Source of the DNA: Ignavibacteria bacterium
GTDB lineage: Bacteria > Bacteroidota > Ignavibacteria > Ignavibacteriales > Ignavibacteriaceae
DNA length: 64,000 bases
Assembly: GCA_021286645.1 (NCBI GenBank)
Contig: JAJTBZ010000037.1
Location: forward strand, 1-64,000
Direction: 5' to 3'
The notes under the pieces were generated by a model. It saw only the letters and a program-made list of their open reading frames with translations, did no database searches and was not told the DNA's origin. Made by a program: the position numbers and the translations under genes. Of the stretch, positions 56,494-64,000 are shown piece after piece (the first letter of the stretch is position 1; each line of letters begins with the position of its first letter).

Positions 56494-57835
56494 AATCTCC
56501 GGATGTAAATCCTGCCCTCTTCCTGATATAATAAACCAGACTGCCAAGAATAATTGCTGCGCAGCCATAGAGCATAAATTGAAAACCTGTTGATAAGAAA
56601 ATGCATCCCCAGAAGACCATCGAAATAATTGCCGGCAATGGAAACAAAGGCATAGTATAAGGGAACGATTCATTCCTTTTTTTTCTTCGGTAGAGAATAA
56701 GTCCGATTGTCTGGCCAATGAATTGGACAATTATTCGCATTACCACAATGGCTGTTATAACTTCTTTCAACTTAAAAAGGAGACTAAAACAGAAGGCGAT
56801 AGCACCAAGTGTAAGAAGCGAGATGTGCGGAAAATGTTTGGTCGGGTGTATTTTACTGAACACGCGAAAGAAATTGCCATCGAGAGCCGCGGCGTACGGA
56901 ACCCTGGAATAGCCGAGCATTACCGCGAAGAGGGAGGCGAAGGCGATCCACAGAATAAGAATCGTTGCGAAATAAGCCGCCTGTTTACCATAGATAAATT
57001 CAATGAATGTGCTAACGATAAATTGTGAGCCGCGGATAGTGCTCGCGGGCAGAACTCCTGAAATGCCTGAAGCCATGGCGAGATAAATGAAGGTAATGCC
57101 CGCAATGGAGAGAAACATACTGCGTGGAATTACTCGCTTTGGTTGTTGTACTTCGCCTCCTATATGGCAAACATTATAGTAACCGAGATAGCAGTATATT
57201 GTTTGTACGGTTGACATACCTAAAACACCAAAGAATGCGAAAGACAATTCATGGGGTAATATATTATTTGCCATGAACACCGAAGACCGGAAGTGTGTGG
57301 CCGCTCCAAAAATGATCCATGCGAGTGTACACATAACACCGCCCCACAGTATAAGTGATATCTTACCAACGCTGCCAATTTTTCTGTACAATAGCGCGGT
57401 AAGTGCAATGACCAAAGTACCACTTACAATTTTTTGTTGTATTGGCGTAAGAGGATATAAGTATGAGGCGTACTGGGCGAAGCCAATACTTCCGGAAGCA
57501 ATAACCAGCGGGGCTTGTATAATTGTTTGCCAAATAAAAAGAAACGAGAAAAATCCACCGAGGCGGAAAGGTTTATACGTCTCCCTTAGGAAATTATAGC
57601 TGCCTCCGGCAAAAGGAAATTTTGTGCCAAGCTCAGACCACGTAAATGCATCAATGCAGGCGACGGCTGCTCCAAGCAGCCAGGGAAGAATAGCACTGCT
57701 GCCCGCCATATTCAGAAATACAAGGGGCAGAACAACAAATGGTCCTATTCCTACCATATCAATCATATTAATGGCGGTTGCCTGCGTGAGATTTATTTCC
57801 CTCGTTAGCTTTTCGCCACTGTTGTTATTGCTCAT
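56492..57835 (-). CDS. APC-family amino acid permease
   Basis: A 447-residue inner-membrane transporter with about 12 helices. The first helix region carries the APC signature NMIDMVGIGPFVVLPLVFLNMAG (broken substrate-binding helix), followed by FTWSELGTKFPFAGGSYNFL, which is the conserved 'E-L-x-x-x-x-P-x-x-G-G-x-Y' motif. It would import amino acids or exchange them for amines. The 5' end overlaps the PIG-L gene by 11 bases, so it is translated from the hemW-PIG-L transcript. The substrate is not predictable. Confidence 0.9.
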   Translation of the reverse strand: MSNNNSGEKLTREINLTQATAINMIDMVGIGPFVVLPLVFLNMAGSSAILPWLLGAAVACIDAFTWSELGTKFPFAGGSYNFLRETYKPFRLGGFFSFLFIWQTIIQAPLVIASGSIGFAQYASYLYPLTPIQQKIVSGTLVIALTALLYRKIGSVGKISLILWGGVMCTLAWIIFGAATHFRSSVFMANNILPHELSFAFFGVLGMSTVQTIYCYLGYYNVCHIGGEVQQPKRVIPRSMFLSIAGITFIYLAMASGISGVLPASTIRGSQFIVSTFIEFIYGKQAAYFATILILWIAFASLFAVMLGYSRVPYAAALDGNFFRVFSKIHPTKHFPHISLLTLGAIAFCFSLLFKLKEVITAIVVMRIIVQFIGQTIGLILYRRKKRNESFPYTMPLFPLPAIISMVFWGCIFLSTGFQFMLYGCAAIILGSLVYYIRKRAGFTSGD

Positions 57836-58718
57836 TATATTCCTTTACCGGATAAGGTGCAGTAATGAAATTAGAGAATAATTGCTCCGCCTTTTTATGC
57901 GCGCTTGCCGCGTTAATATCGAAGAGATAAAAATCTTCTACATCGCCGCCGTTCATGTATAGCTGCATGGTGCCTTGCGATTTATGCTCGGCAATGACCC
58001 AGTTAGCAATTACCTTGTAATTGAGTTTATTCTTAAAACCGAACGGGATAGTTCTGTCGGTATGATAAACACGGGGAGCCCCGGTTATTTGCGTATTTGG
58101 TTCATCTGGCAGTCCCGTATAAGTAAAACGCGATGTATCGGGTTTTGACGAGACTGAATAGCCAAGAATAACGGGACGGCTACTCTCCGGGCAATTTTTC
58201 ACCGCTTCCAAAGCGAGCAATGAAGCCATTTTATGGTGCCCGTGTGTTTCGGGTACAGGCAGCAGGCAGAAAACAAAATCATAATGGTTTGTACCAATTA
58301 ATTCCGCGAGTCTGGCTTTTATCATGGTGATATTCCAGGCCCCGTGTGTTACATCATTTTTATCAAGCGTATATCGGGTGTCTTTTTGATCCATAAAATA
58401 ATAATTATGAATACCCATTATCTTTCCCCCGTTCATTAGCTCGGTTTTTCTAATCGATGGCAGAAATTTACGACCGCTTTGTTCATCGGTAAGCGGCAGG
58501 CCGTAGTATGCTTCAGCGAGAGTCGAATACTTATACCCTCCTTCGCCATTGGTCACGAGAAATAAATCAACCGTGCCTTTCAGGTCGTGGGTGATACGGT
58601 AAATTGTAATAGCAGCACCTGTTTCATCATCGGGGTGAGCCGTAACCAGAAGTACCCTGGGTCCTTCAGCTAAAATAAGGCATGAAAATAGGAGTAACAG
58701 TGAGAATATTTTTTTCAT
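57825..58718 (-). CDS. exported PIG-L family deacetylase
   Basis: A 297-residue zinc-dependent LmbE/PIG-L deacetylase with a signal peptide (MKKIFSLLLLFSCLILAEG). The metal and catalytic motif is VTAHPDDETG (His, Asp, Asp), and the second ligand group is in PETHGHHKMASLLALEA. It would remove an N-acetyl group from an amino sugar in the periplasm; a substrate such as a glycan or antibiotic precursor cannot be named. The ATG at 58718 follows AAGGATTATT and gives the signal peptide, so it is preferred over TTG at 58733. It is the middle gene between hemW and the permease. Confidence 0.88.
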   Translation of the reverse strand: MKKIFSLLLLFSCLILAEGPRVLLVTAHPDDETGAAITIYRITHDLKGTVDLFLVTNGEGGYKYSTLAEAYYGLPLTDEQSGRKFLPSIRKTELMNGGKIMGIHNYYFMDQKDTRYTLDKNDVTHGAWNITMIKARLAELIGTNHYDFVFCLLPVPETHGHHKMASLLALEAVKNCPESSRPVILGYSVSSKPDTSRFTYTGLPDEPNTQITGAPRVYHTDRTIPFGFKNKLNYKVIANWVIAEHKSQGTMQLYMNGGDVEDFYLFDINAASAHKKAEQLFSNFITAPYPVKEYNEQ

Positions 58719-58733
58719 AATAATCCTTCGCAA

Positions 58734-59864
58734 TTATTGCAATCGTTCTAAAATTTCATCGCATACAGCATAACCCTTTGGGGTTAACCGCAGTATATCG
58801 CCCTGTTTCGAGATGAATCCTTCATGAAGCAATTGGCTGAAAAGGGCTTTGTTGGTATTCAGTAATTCAGCGCCAAATTTTTGGGAAAAGATATGAGTAT
58901 CTAACCCGTTGCTCCGAAGGGCGAGCATAATATATTCTTCCGCGGCCATAGCGGGAGTAATTTTTTCGGAGCCAGCCTGTGCATGTCCCACGCGCAAAAT
59001 GGCCGCGTGATATTGTGATAATGCAGTATAATTATGCCATCGGGTATTGTGCACAAATGAATGTGCCGAAGGCCCGAACGATAAATAATCATCGTAATGC
59101 CAATAATGATTATTGTGCTTACATTCGAAGCCGGGTTTGCAAAAATTGGAAACTTCGTATTGTGTATACCCGTGGCGGGCAAGATATTCTATGGTGATTT
59201 CATACAGGTCGGCATCGTAATCCGTATCCTGCATAGTAACTTTTCCATCCAGAACCAATTTATTGAGTATGGTGCCATGCTCGAGTATCAGGCTGTACGC
59301 AGATATATGGTTGACCGGCAGGTTTACCGCTGTCTCCAGGTTCTCGAGCCATAGATCGGAAGTTTGTCCCGGCAGGTTGAAAATAAGATCGATATTTATA
59401 TTATCAAAACCGGCGCGGGTAGCTTCAAGCACAGCAGTTCCGGCCTGCTCAGCGGAATGGATTCGGGTAAGAAACTCTAAGTCTCTTTCCTGAAAAGATT
59501 GTATCCCGATACTTAACCGGTTAACTCCCGCTGCACGAAAACCACGCAATTTTTCGTTGGAAAGAGTGCCGGGGTTCGATTCGAGCGTTATCTCGGGTTG
59601 AGAAGAAATAGAGAAGGCGGAATGTAATGAAGTTAATATCCGTTCAATTTGTGCAGGCGTCAATAATGAAGGGGTGCCGCCGCCGAAAAAAATGGTATCA
59701 AAATGATGAGACTTGCCATACAATACCGAGTAATATTGTATCTCCTGCTCAAGGACAGCAATAAAATCATTTTCTTTGCCGGGTGTTATTATTGAATAAA
59801 AATCACAATAAATACACTTATGGGCACAAAATGGAACATGAATATATAACGCCGAATTTTGCAA
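58734..59864 (-). CDS. hemW: HemW-type radical SAM protein
   Basis: A 376-residue radical SAM protein of the HemN/HemW family. The [4Fe-4S] motif is in HVPFCAHKCIYCDFYS (C-x3-C-x2-C), followed by FFGGGTPSLLTP, ESNPGTL and GVNRLSIGIQSF, and the C-terminal winged-helix HemN domain ends at DEILERL. HemW proteins lack coproporphyrinogen oxidase activity and are thought to insert haem into enzymes; the extra Cys of true HemN after the third cluster ligand is absent here (Phe in CDFYS). It starts the leftward operon with PIG-L and the permease and is divergent from the GNAT gene. Confidence 0.92.
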   Translation of the reverse strand: MQNSALYIHVPFCAHKCIYCDFYSIITPGKENDFIAVLEQEIQYYSVLYGKSHHFDTIFFGGGTPSLLTPAQIERILTSLHSAFSISSQPEITLESNPGTLSNEKLRGFRAAGVNRLSIGIQSFQERDLEFLTRIHSAEQAGTAVLEATRAGFDNINIDLIFNLPGQTSDLWLENLETAVNLPVNHISAYSLILEHGTILNKLVLDGKVTMQDTDYDADLYEITIEYLARHGYTQYEVSNFCKPGFECKHNNHYWHYDDYLSFGPSAHSFVHNTRWHNYTALSQYHAAILRVGHAQAGSEKITPAMAAEEYIMLALRSNGLDTHIFSQKFGAELLNTNKALFSQLLHEGFISKQGDILRLTPKGYAVCDEILERLQ

Positions 59865-59934
59865 AATTCTATCTTTTCAAATCTTGAATAGTTATATTGA
59901 TAACAAGAAGTAAAATAAGGTAATTCCCTAAAAT

Positions 59935-60378
59935 ATGAATGAAGCATGCCAAATTGCCATAGTACCGTTTACCGGGGTATACTACAGCGATGAAGTTGCC
60001 CTGCGGACGAGGGTTTTGCGTAAACCCCTGGGCATGCAATATACCAGGGAACAATTGCAAGAGGATGACAGTGATGTGCACTTGCATGCCATGATTGGAG
60101 ATCAACTGGCGGGCTGCCTTTTACTGCGACGAATTGACAGCCATTTGTTTCAGATAAGGCAGGTAGCTGTTAAACCGGAAGTGCAAAGGAAAGGCATTGG
60201 AACGCAATTAGTTTTGAAAGCGGAAACGCTGGTACGTGAGCAGGGCGGAAGCAATATACTACTCCATTCCCGAAAGACTGCAATACCATTTTACCAGACA
60301 CTGGGCTACTCGGTAATAAGTGAAGAGTACATTGAAGTGAGTCTGCCGCACCGGACCATGCAAAAGATTCTTGAATAG
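59935..60378 (+). CDS. GNAT family N-acetyltransferase
   Basis: A 147-residue acetyltransferase. The acetyl-CoA-binding motif A is FQIRQVAVKPEVQRKGIGTQLV, containing the R/Q-x-x-G-x-G/A loop as RKGIGT. The C-terminal part (SRKTAIPFYQTLGYSVISEEYIE) is the usual motif B with 'F-Y-x-x-x-G-Y'. The N terminus RTRVLRKPLGM resembles the ElaA-type group. Substrate unknown. The gene is a single unit between the hemW operon and a hairpin terminator. Confidence 0.9.
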   Translation: MNEACQIAIVPFTGVYYSDEVALRTRVLRKPLGMQYTREQLQEDDSDVHLHAMIGDQLAGCLLLRRIDSHLFQIRQVAVKPEVQRKGIGTQLVLKAETLVREQGGSNILLHSRKTAIPFYQTLGYSVISEEYIEVSLPHRTMQKILE

Positions 60379-60379
60379 A

Positions 60380-60414
60380 CTACCGGCTGCATTAATCTAT
60401 GCAGCCGGCAGTAG
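60380..60414. terminator. bidirectional hairpin between GNAT and alpha/beta hydrolase
   Basis: A perfect ten-base-pair stem CCGGCTGCAT / ATGCAGCCGG (60383-60392 with 60399-60408), extended by CTA / TAG-type pairs, lies between two converging genes. T runs are absent, so it may work with Rho or only protect the 3' ends. Confidence 0.6.
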
Positions 60415-60418
60415 AGAA

Positions 60419-61207
60419 TTATTTACAAAGGGGAAGAAAATCTCGTATTGCAGAGTTAGCCAACTCGGGTTGTTCAAAAGGGGCAAGGTGTCCTGCTTCC
60501 GGAATAATAATACAGGTTGACTGCGGTAATAACCCTGCCATTTCCTGCATAATCGCGGGAGAACTAAAAGAATCATGCTCGCCGCAAACTAACAGTACGG
60601 GTACCTGAATATGGGGTAAGGCGCGGGTCGTATCGGTACGTGCAGCCATAGCGAGCAGACAGCCCTTTATGCCAATCGCGCCATTTTTCAGGCAATCGTT
60701 CAGCAATGTGGTATATTTACCACCAAGACGCTCAATTGAAGGCTGGTAAACCGTTGTGGGCAGAAAATCGCGCACATAGTGTTCGGGCCCACTGCTATTT
60801 ACTTTTTTAATACCTGCAGCACGATTAATTTTACCCGCGTTCGTATCGGCCTCTGCTTTAGTATCACAAAGAATCGCGCCCGAAAACCTTTCCGGGTTGC
60901 GCTCAAGGGCGCGGAGTGTTATATACCCGCCCATTGAAAGGCCGCAAATAACTGCTTTTTCAATTCCTTCAGCATCTAATATCATGAGAGCATCATCTAC
61001 CATCTGCTCAACGGTGTATTGCCCGTCGCCTACGGTGGACTCGCCTAAACCACGCAGATCATACGTTATACAGTAATACTTATCCTGCAAAGCAGCGATT
61101 TGCTCGCTCCACATTGCTGCGGTAAGCGGGAAACCGTGCACGAACAGGATTGCCGGATGAGAACTTTTACCATGACAGTAAACAGCAAGGTTGTTAATTA
61201 ATTTCAT
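60419..61207 (-). CDS. cytoplasmic alpha/beta hydrolase
   Basis: A 262-residue hydrolase of the classic single-domain type. The oxyanion segment is LFVHGFPLTAAMW, the nucleophile elbow is VICGLSMGGYI, the acid is in LLVCGEHDSFSSP and the His is in IPEAGHLAPFEQPE. These residues resemble those of 3-oxoadipate enol-lactonase and pimeloyl-ester hydrolases, but the specificity cannot be fixed. There is no signal peptide. It lies four bases downstream of the PEGA/thioredoxin-like gene on the same strand and is likely co-transcribed with it. Confidence 0.9.
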   Translation of the reverse strand: MKLINNLAVYCHGKSSHPAILFVHGFPLTAAMWSEQIAALQDKYYCITYDLRGLGESTVGDGQYTVEQMVDDALMILDAEGIEKAVICGLSMGGYITLRALERNPERFSGAILCDTKAEADTNAGKINRAAGIKKVNSSGPEHYVRDFLPTTVYQPSIERLGGKYTTLLNDCLKNGAIGIKGCLLAMAARTDTTRALPHIQVPVLLVCGEHDSFSSPAIMQEMAGLLPQSTCIIIPEAGHLAPFEQPELANSAIRDFLPLCK

Positions 61208-61211
61208 ATAC

Positions 61212-62246
61212 CTAATCCGAAGATGCTGCCTGAAATACAGGGTTCCAGATCATGCCATCTTTATTAAATGAACGATCCTGTGACTGCAAGTAAACAATGG
61301 CAGCAAGTTTAGTTTTATCCCAATCGGCGCTGATCGGGACGGAAAATGTAGCAGAAACTCTTGCGCCGGCTTTCATAGGGCTTATCCCAATGCCATTTTC
61401 ATCACCAAACATGGCACGGGTAACATTGTAAAATTCTTTTTCACCATTTGACCCGGGGGCACTTGGATACGTGACAACTTTTTGAATAAGTGGCATATAC
61501 ATTTTCAGACGGGAGAAATTTACCCCTGTAGGATTGATGCATTTTATTGTAACTAAAATATCGAAGTTATTCCCGTTCACCTGGCCGGTTACTCCAAGCT
61601 TAAACGCCGGTGGCAAGGGCAATTGATTACGGATTTGAGTATTAATCTCCCCGGAATCGGTGGCAATGGATATCTGATAACCATCCACAAATAAGCTGGG
61701 GCATCCCATAGTAGGATCGTAGAAATTTAACCTGTTTTCAACAATATTTTTCGCTGCAAGATACATTGGATCTTTTGGAGAGGGTACTTTCGAGGGGTAT
61801 TTTACCGCTATTACTTTGGTACGGGGATAAACGTTTTTCAGTAAATCCTCGATTATCGCGTTTGAATTTACGCATGGTTTGCAATCGACATTCGCGAAAT
61901 CCTCTAATAGTACTGTCTTTACCGTTGAGAAGAGGAATGTGAGTGAATACGAAGAATCTGCCTGAACGAGTACTGTTTGGCTTTGATATGAATAGCCTGG
62001 CGCGATAATGATTATGGTATGCCTCCCGCTCGGGAGAGATAATACAGAATCAGCAGGTGTGAATACTTGTTGGTTATCTACTTTTACCACCGCGTTATCG
62101 GCATCGGTATAGATATGAACAGTGCCAGAACCTGTCACAGGAGTAAGGGGCTGTGAGGGTGGTTGAGTTTTACAGCCAAAATGGGCTGCGGCCAAAAGAA
62201 CGAATAAAACGCTACGTAATACGGCCATTTGTTTCGTTAATTTCAT
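61212..62246 (-). CDS. exported PEGA plus thioredoxin-like (Omp28-type) protein
   Basis: A 344-residue exported protein. The signal segment (about 8-24) ends in HFGC; the Cys could be lipidated, though His and Phe before it make a poor lipobox. A PEGA domain follows (about 40-110: GTVHIYTDADNAVVKVDNQQ, SLPSGRHTIIIIAPGY). The remainder starts VLLEDFANVDCKPCVNSNAI and resembles Omp28-related proteins, which have a thioredoxin fold; the CKPC pair could be redox active. ATG 62246 follows GGAAAGAAC and is preferred over an in-frame start at 62297, since it begins the signal peptide. The gene leads the hydrolase on the same strand and is divergent from the nuclease. Confidence 0.8.
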   Translation of the reverse strand: MKLTKQMAVLRSVLFVLLAAAHFGCKTQPPSQPLTPVTGSGTVHIYTDADNAVVKVDNQQVFTPADSVLSLPSGRHTIIIIAPGYSYQSQTVLVQADSSYSLTFLFSTVKTVLLEDFANVDCKPCVNSNAIIEDLLKNVYPRTKVIAVKYPSKVPSPKDPMYLAAKNIVENRLNFYDPTMGCPSLFVDGYQISIATDSGEINTQIRNQLPLPPAFKLGVTGQVNGNNFDILVTIKCINPTGVNFSRLKMYMPLIQKVVTYPSAPGSNGEKEFYNVTRAMFGDENGIGISPMKAGARVSATFSVPISADWDKTKLAAIVYLQSQDRSFNKDGMIWNPVFQAASSD

Positions 62247-62443
62247 GTTCTTTCCGGATATATGAAGAGTTGGGAATTTATACAGGTAAAAATACAATCT
62301 GCCCGCAGTATTACCAAACCGTTTACCACGAAATTATCGGGGCGGTACTGCCGCCTTTGTAGAGAGTGGAGGGGGTAAATTTTACGTGGATTTTTTACGA
62401 TAATATAAGATATATTATACAGTTCCTTGAAGGCAAAAAATTG

Positions 62444-62473
62444 TTTGCTGTAAAGGGGAATAGTCTTATTTTG
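62444..62473 (+). promoter_or_regulatory. candidate promoter of the secreted endonuclease
   Basis: TTTG at 62444-62447 and TATTTTG at 62467-62473 are 19 bases apart, close to the Bacteroidota pattern TTTG / TAnnTTTG but one base short in the second box. The ATG follows at 62515. Confidence 0.4.
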
Positions 62474-62514
62474 TTTCCCCTGTTTTGTAGAGAAATATTT
62501 AATTAAAGGATACT

Positions 62515-64000
62515 ATGCAACATCGATACACAGTACAAATATTTACGAAGATTCAGCTCGTAGTTCTCGCGCTGATCGTAATGACTTCTATCGGGTTAGC
62601 GCAGGATGATACGTATTATTCTGCCATTAATCCCGCCAGTGTTAACTTTATTTCTGATCTCAAAGGCCGCATCAGGGCACCATACACCAAAATAGCGTAT
62701 GCGAGCTATGACGAAACAAACGTGGCTAATTTTTCATCGTATGTTTATAACGGAACCCAGAGAGCAGTGAACTGCGTTTACTCAGGATATGTGTACGTAT
62801 ATACTCCTCCATTCGCCTGGGGAACAATGAGTCGCGAGCATACCTGGTGTCATAGCTGGATGCCGACATATTCTTCAACCAGCGGTGATGAATATGCAGA
62901 TCAGCATCACTTGTTTCCTACTGAACAGAACCATGCCAATGGTGTACGAAGCAATCACCCGCTTGGTATAGTTACCCAGGTGCAATCTACATTTCTGGAA
63001 TGTAAATATGGTAAAGATGCAAACGGGAATACGGTTTTTGAACCACGAGACAGGCATAAAGGAGATGCTGCCCGTGCACTATTATATATGGCCATGAAGT
63101 ATGACGGTGTAAATAATAACGCATGGACATTCAACTGGTTAAATGGAACCCGCCTGCCATCGACTTCCGAAGGCCCGATGGATCTAAATTTGCTTATTCA
63201 GTGGCACAAGCAGGACCCGCCGGATAAATGGGAAGTAGACCGTAATAATTATGTACAGAGTATTCAGAGCAATCGTAATCCATTCGTAGATCATCCTGAA
63301 TATGTTAATTATATTAACTTTAATGATATTTCTTTGCTTTCGCCAACGTATGCGGCAGAACCCGAAAACTTTATAACCAATTTGACGGCTACTACCGGCA
63401 GCGGTAAAGTTACTCTTAACTGGACTGATGCGGCAGCCGGCGCACAGGCCCCAAGCGGATACCTGATTGAAGCATATAGCACGAATAATTACTTTATTCC
63501 AATTGATGGATCGACATATACAGATGACACAAATCTAAGTGATGGCGTTGCGCGTGTTAATGTCGCGCACGGCTCGGGACACACCTACACTTTTAACGGG
63601 CTCTCATCCGGAACTACGTATTATTTTCGGGTATACTCGTACAATGGTACAGGAACCAGTGTTAACTATAAGATAGTAGGAACAATTCCTTCGGTATCTG
63701 CAACGGTTACAACGGCAGATCCCGCGGTAGAACCAACAAATTATCCTACCGGATTGGCAGCGGGTACAATAACTTACAACAGCATCGCGCTAACATGGAC
63801 TGATGCCGCCGCCGGAACCCAGGCCCCTTCAGGTTATTTACTGATGGCAAATACAACCAACTCATTCACCGCCCCGGTTGACGGTACCGTTTATTCCGAC
63901 GATATACTGTTAAGTGATGGCAGTGCCGTTGTTAATATCAGCAATCCAAGCACCGGAACGTATACGTTTAATACTCTTAATCCTAACACCACGTACTATT
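62515..64000 (+). CDS. secreted endonuclease I with fibronectin type III domains (5' part)
   Basis: The frame is open from ATG 62515 (after AAAGGATACT) to the end of the window, giving at least 495 residues. A signal peptide (11-29, ending IGLAQ) precedes an EndA/NucM-type nuclease at about 33-280. The family's catalytic 'R-E-H-x-W' appears as SREHTWCHSWM with H109. The Mg-binding 'D-x-H-x-L-x-P' is DQHHLFP, followed by NHANGVRSNHPLG, and the closing DRHKGDAARALLYMAMKYD. Two fibronectin type III-like repeats follow, each containing WTDAAAGxQAPSGYL. A T9SS tail may lie beyond the edge. The likely role is digestion of extracellular DNA. The protein is truncated only by the window edge. Confidence 0.9.
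   Translation, partial: MQHRYTVQIFTKIQLVVLALIVMTSIGLAQDDTYYSAINPASVNFISDLKGRIRAPYTKIAYASYDETNVANFSSYVYNGTQRAVNCVYSGYVYVYTPPFAWGTMSREHTWCHSWMPTYSSTSGDEYADQHHLFPTEQNHANGVRSNHPLGIVTQVQSTFLECKYGKDANGNTVFEPRDRHKGDAARALLYMAMKYDGVNNNAWTFNWLNGTRLPSTSEGPMDLNLLIQWHKQDPPDKWEVDRNNYVQSIQSNRNPFVDHPEYVNYINFNDISLLSPTYAAEPENFITNLTATTGSGKVTLNWTDAAAGAQAPSGYLIEAYSTNNYFIPIDGSTYTDDTNLSDGVARVNVAHGSGHTYTFNGLSSGTTYYFRVYSYNGTGTSVNYKIVGTIPSVSATVTTADPAVEPTNYPTGLAAGTITYNSIALTWTDAAAGTQAPSGYLLMANTTNSFTAPVDGTVYSDDILLSDGSAVVNISNPSTGTYTFNTLNPNTTYY

Overview
The window reads as a contiguous chromosomal segment of a bacterium from the Fibrobacteres-Chlorobi-Bacteroidetes side of the tree, most likely Ignavibacteriota, Kapabacteria or a near relative. 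The basis is threefold. Four or five secreted proteins end in the type IX secretion (T9SS) sorting domain with the 'NYPNPFNP' signature. There is a two-hydrophobic-subunit-fused (type B) succinate dehydrogenase, a PorV-like outer-membrane protein, an LptD and a heptose epimerase, which together mean a Gram-negative envelope. At least one promoter matches the Bacteroidota TTTG / TAnnTTTG pattern. No phage, insertion-sequence transposase, CRISPR array, tRNA or rRNA was seen. Gene density is high, genes are mostly in short operons, and rho-independent hairpins are frequent.

Layout. 1-9.3 kb: tail of a T9SS protein, a soluble histidine kinase, sdhCAB, an unrecognised acidic protein coupled to obg, and a small exported protein built from a gapless 104-residue duplication. 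9.3-13 kb: a NarL-type regulator with its multi-PAS sensor kinase. 13.3-19.8 kb: a secreted GH13 amylase, then a DMT transporter, a methyltransferase, a polysaccharide deacetylase and an AlkD-like protein. 19.9-27.4 kb: a secreted M14 peptidase, then a TPR / universal-stress / antiporter-EIIA operon. 27.4-30.9 kb: an M24 peptidase and the p-aminobenzoate genes (pabB-pabC leftward, pabA rightward). 30.9-35.1 kb: LptD, a hyperacidic 128-residue protein, heptose epimerase. 35.3-41 kb: a second secreted protein sharing a ~500-residue C-terminal scaffold with the M14 peptidase, a sensor kinase with c-type haem motifs, its sigma-54 activator and an archaemetzincin. 41-46.4 kb: alpha/beta hydrolase, M50 protease, FabF, PLP decarboxylase. 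46.6-56.4 kb: a three-gene surface operon with a 2368-residue repeat protein, a PorV-like protein and a barrel-like protein. 56.5-64 kb: hemW / PIG-L / permease, GNAT, hydrolase, a PEGA-thioredoxin-like exported protein, and the start of a secreted endonuclease I.

How the genes work together. The strongest theme is the cell surface: secreted degradative enzymes (amylase, carboxypeptidase, nuclease) carry or probably carry T9SS tails, and the 46.6-56.4 kb operon looks like a large surface polymer-like protein encoded with candidate outer-membrane partners. A second theme is sensing, with three two-component kinases, one of which seems to hold haem on the periplasmic side and to feed a sigma-54 activator. 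Most other genes are ordinary housekeeping. Functions were assigned by eye from motifs; no database search was run.
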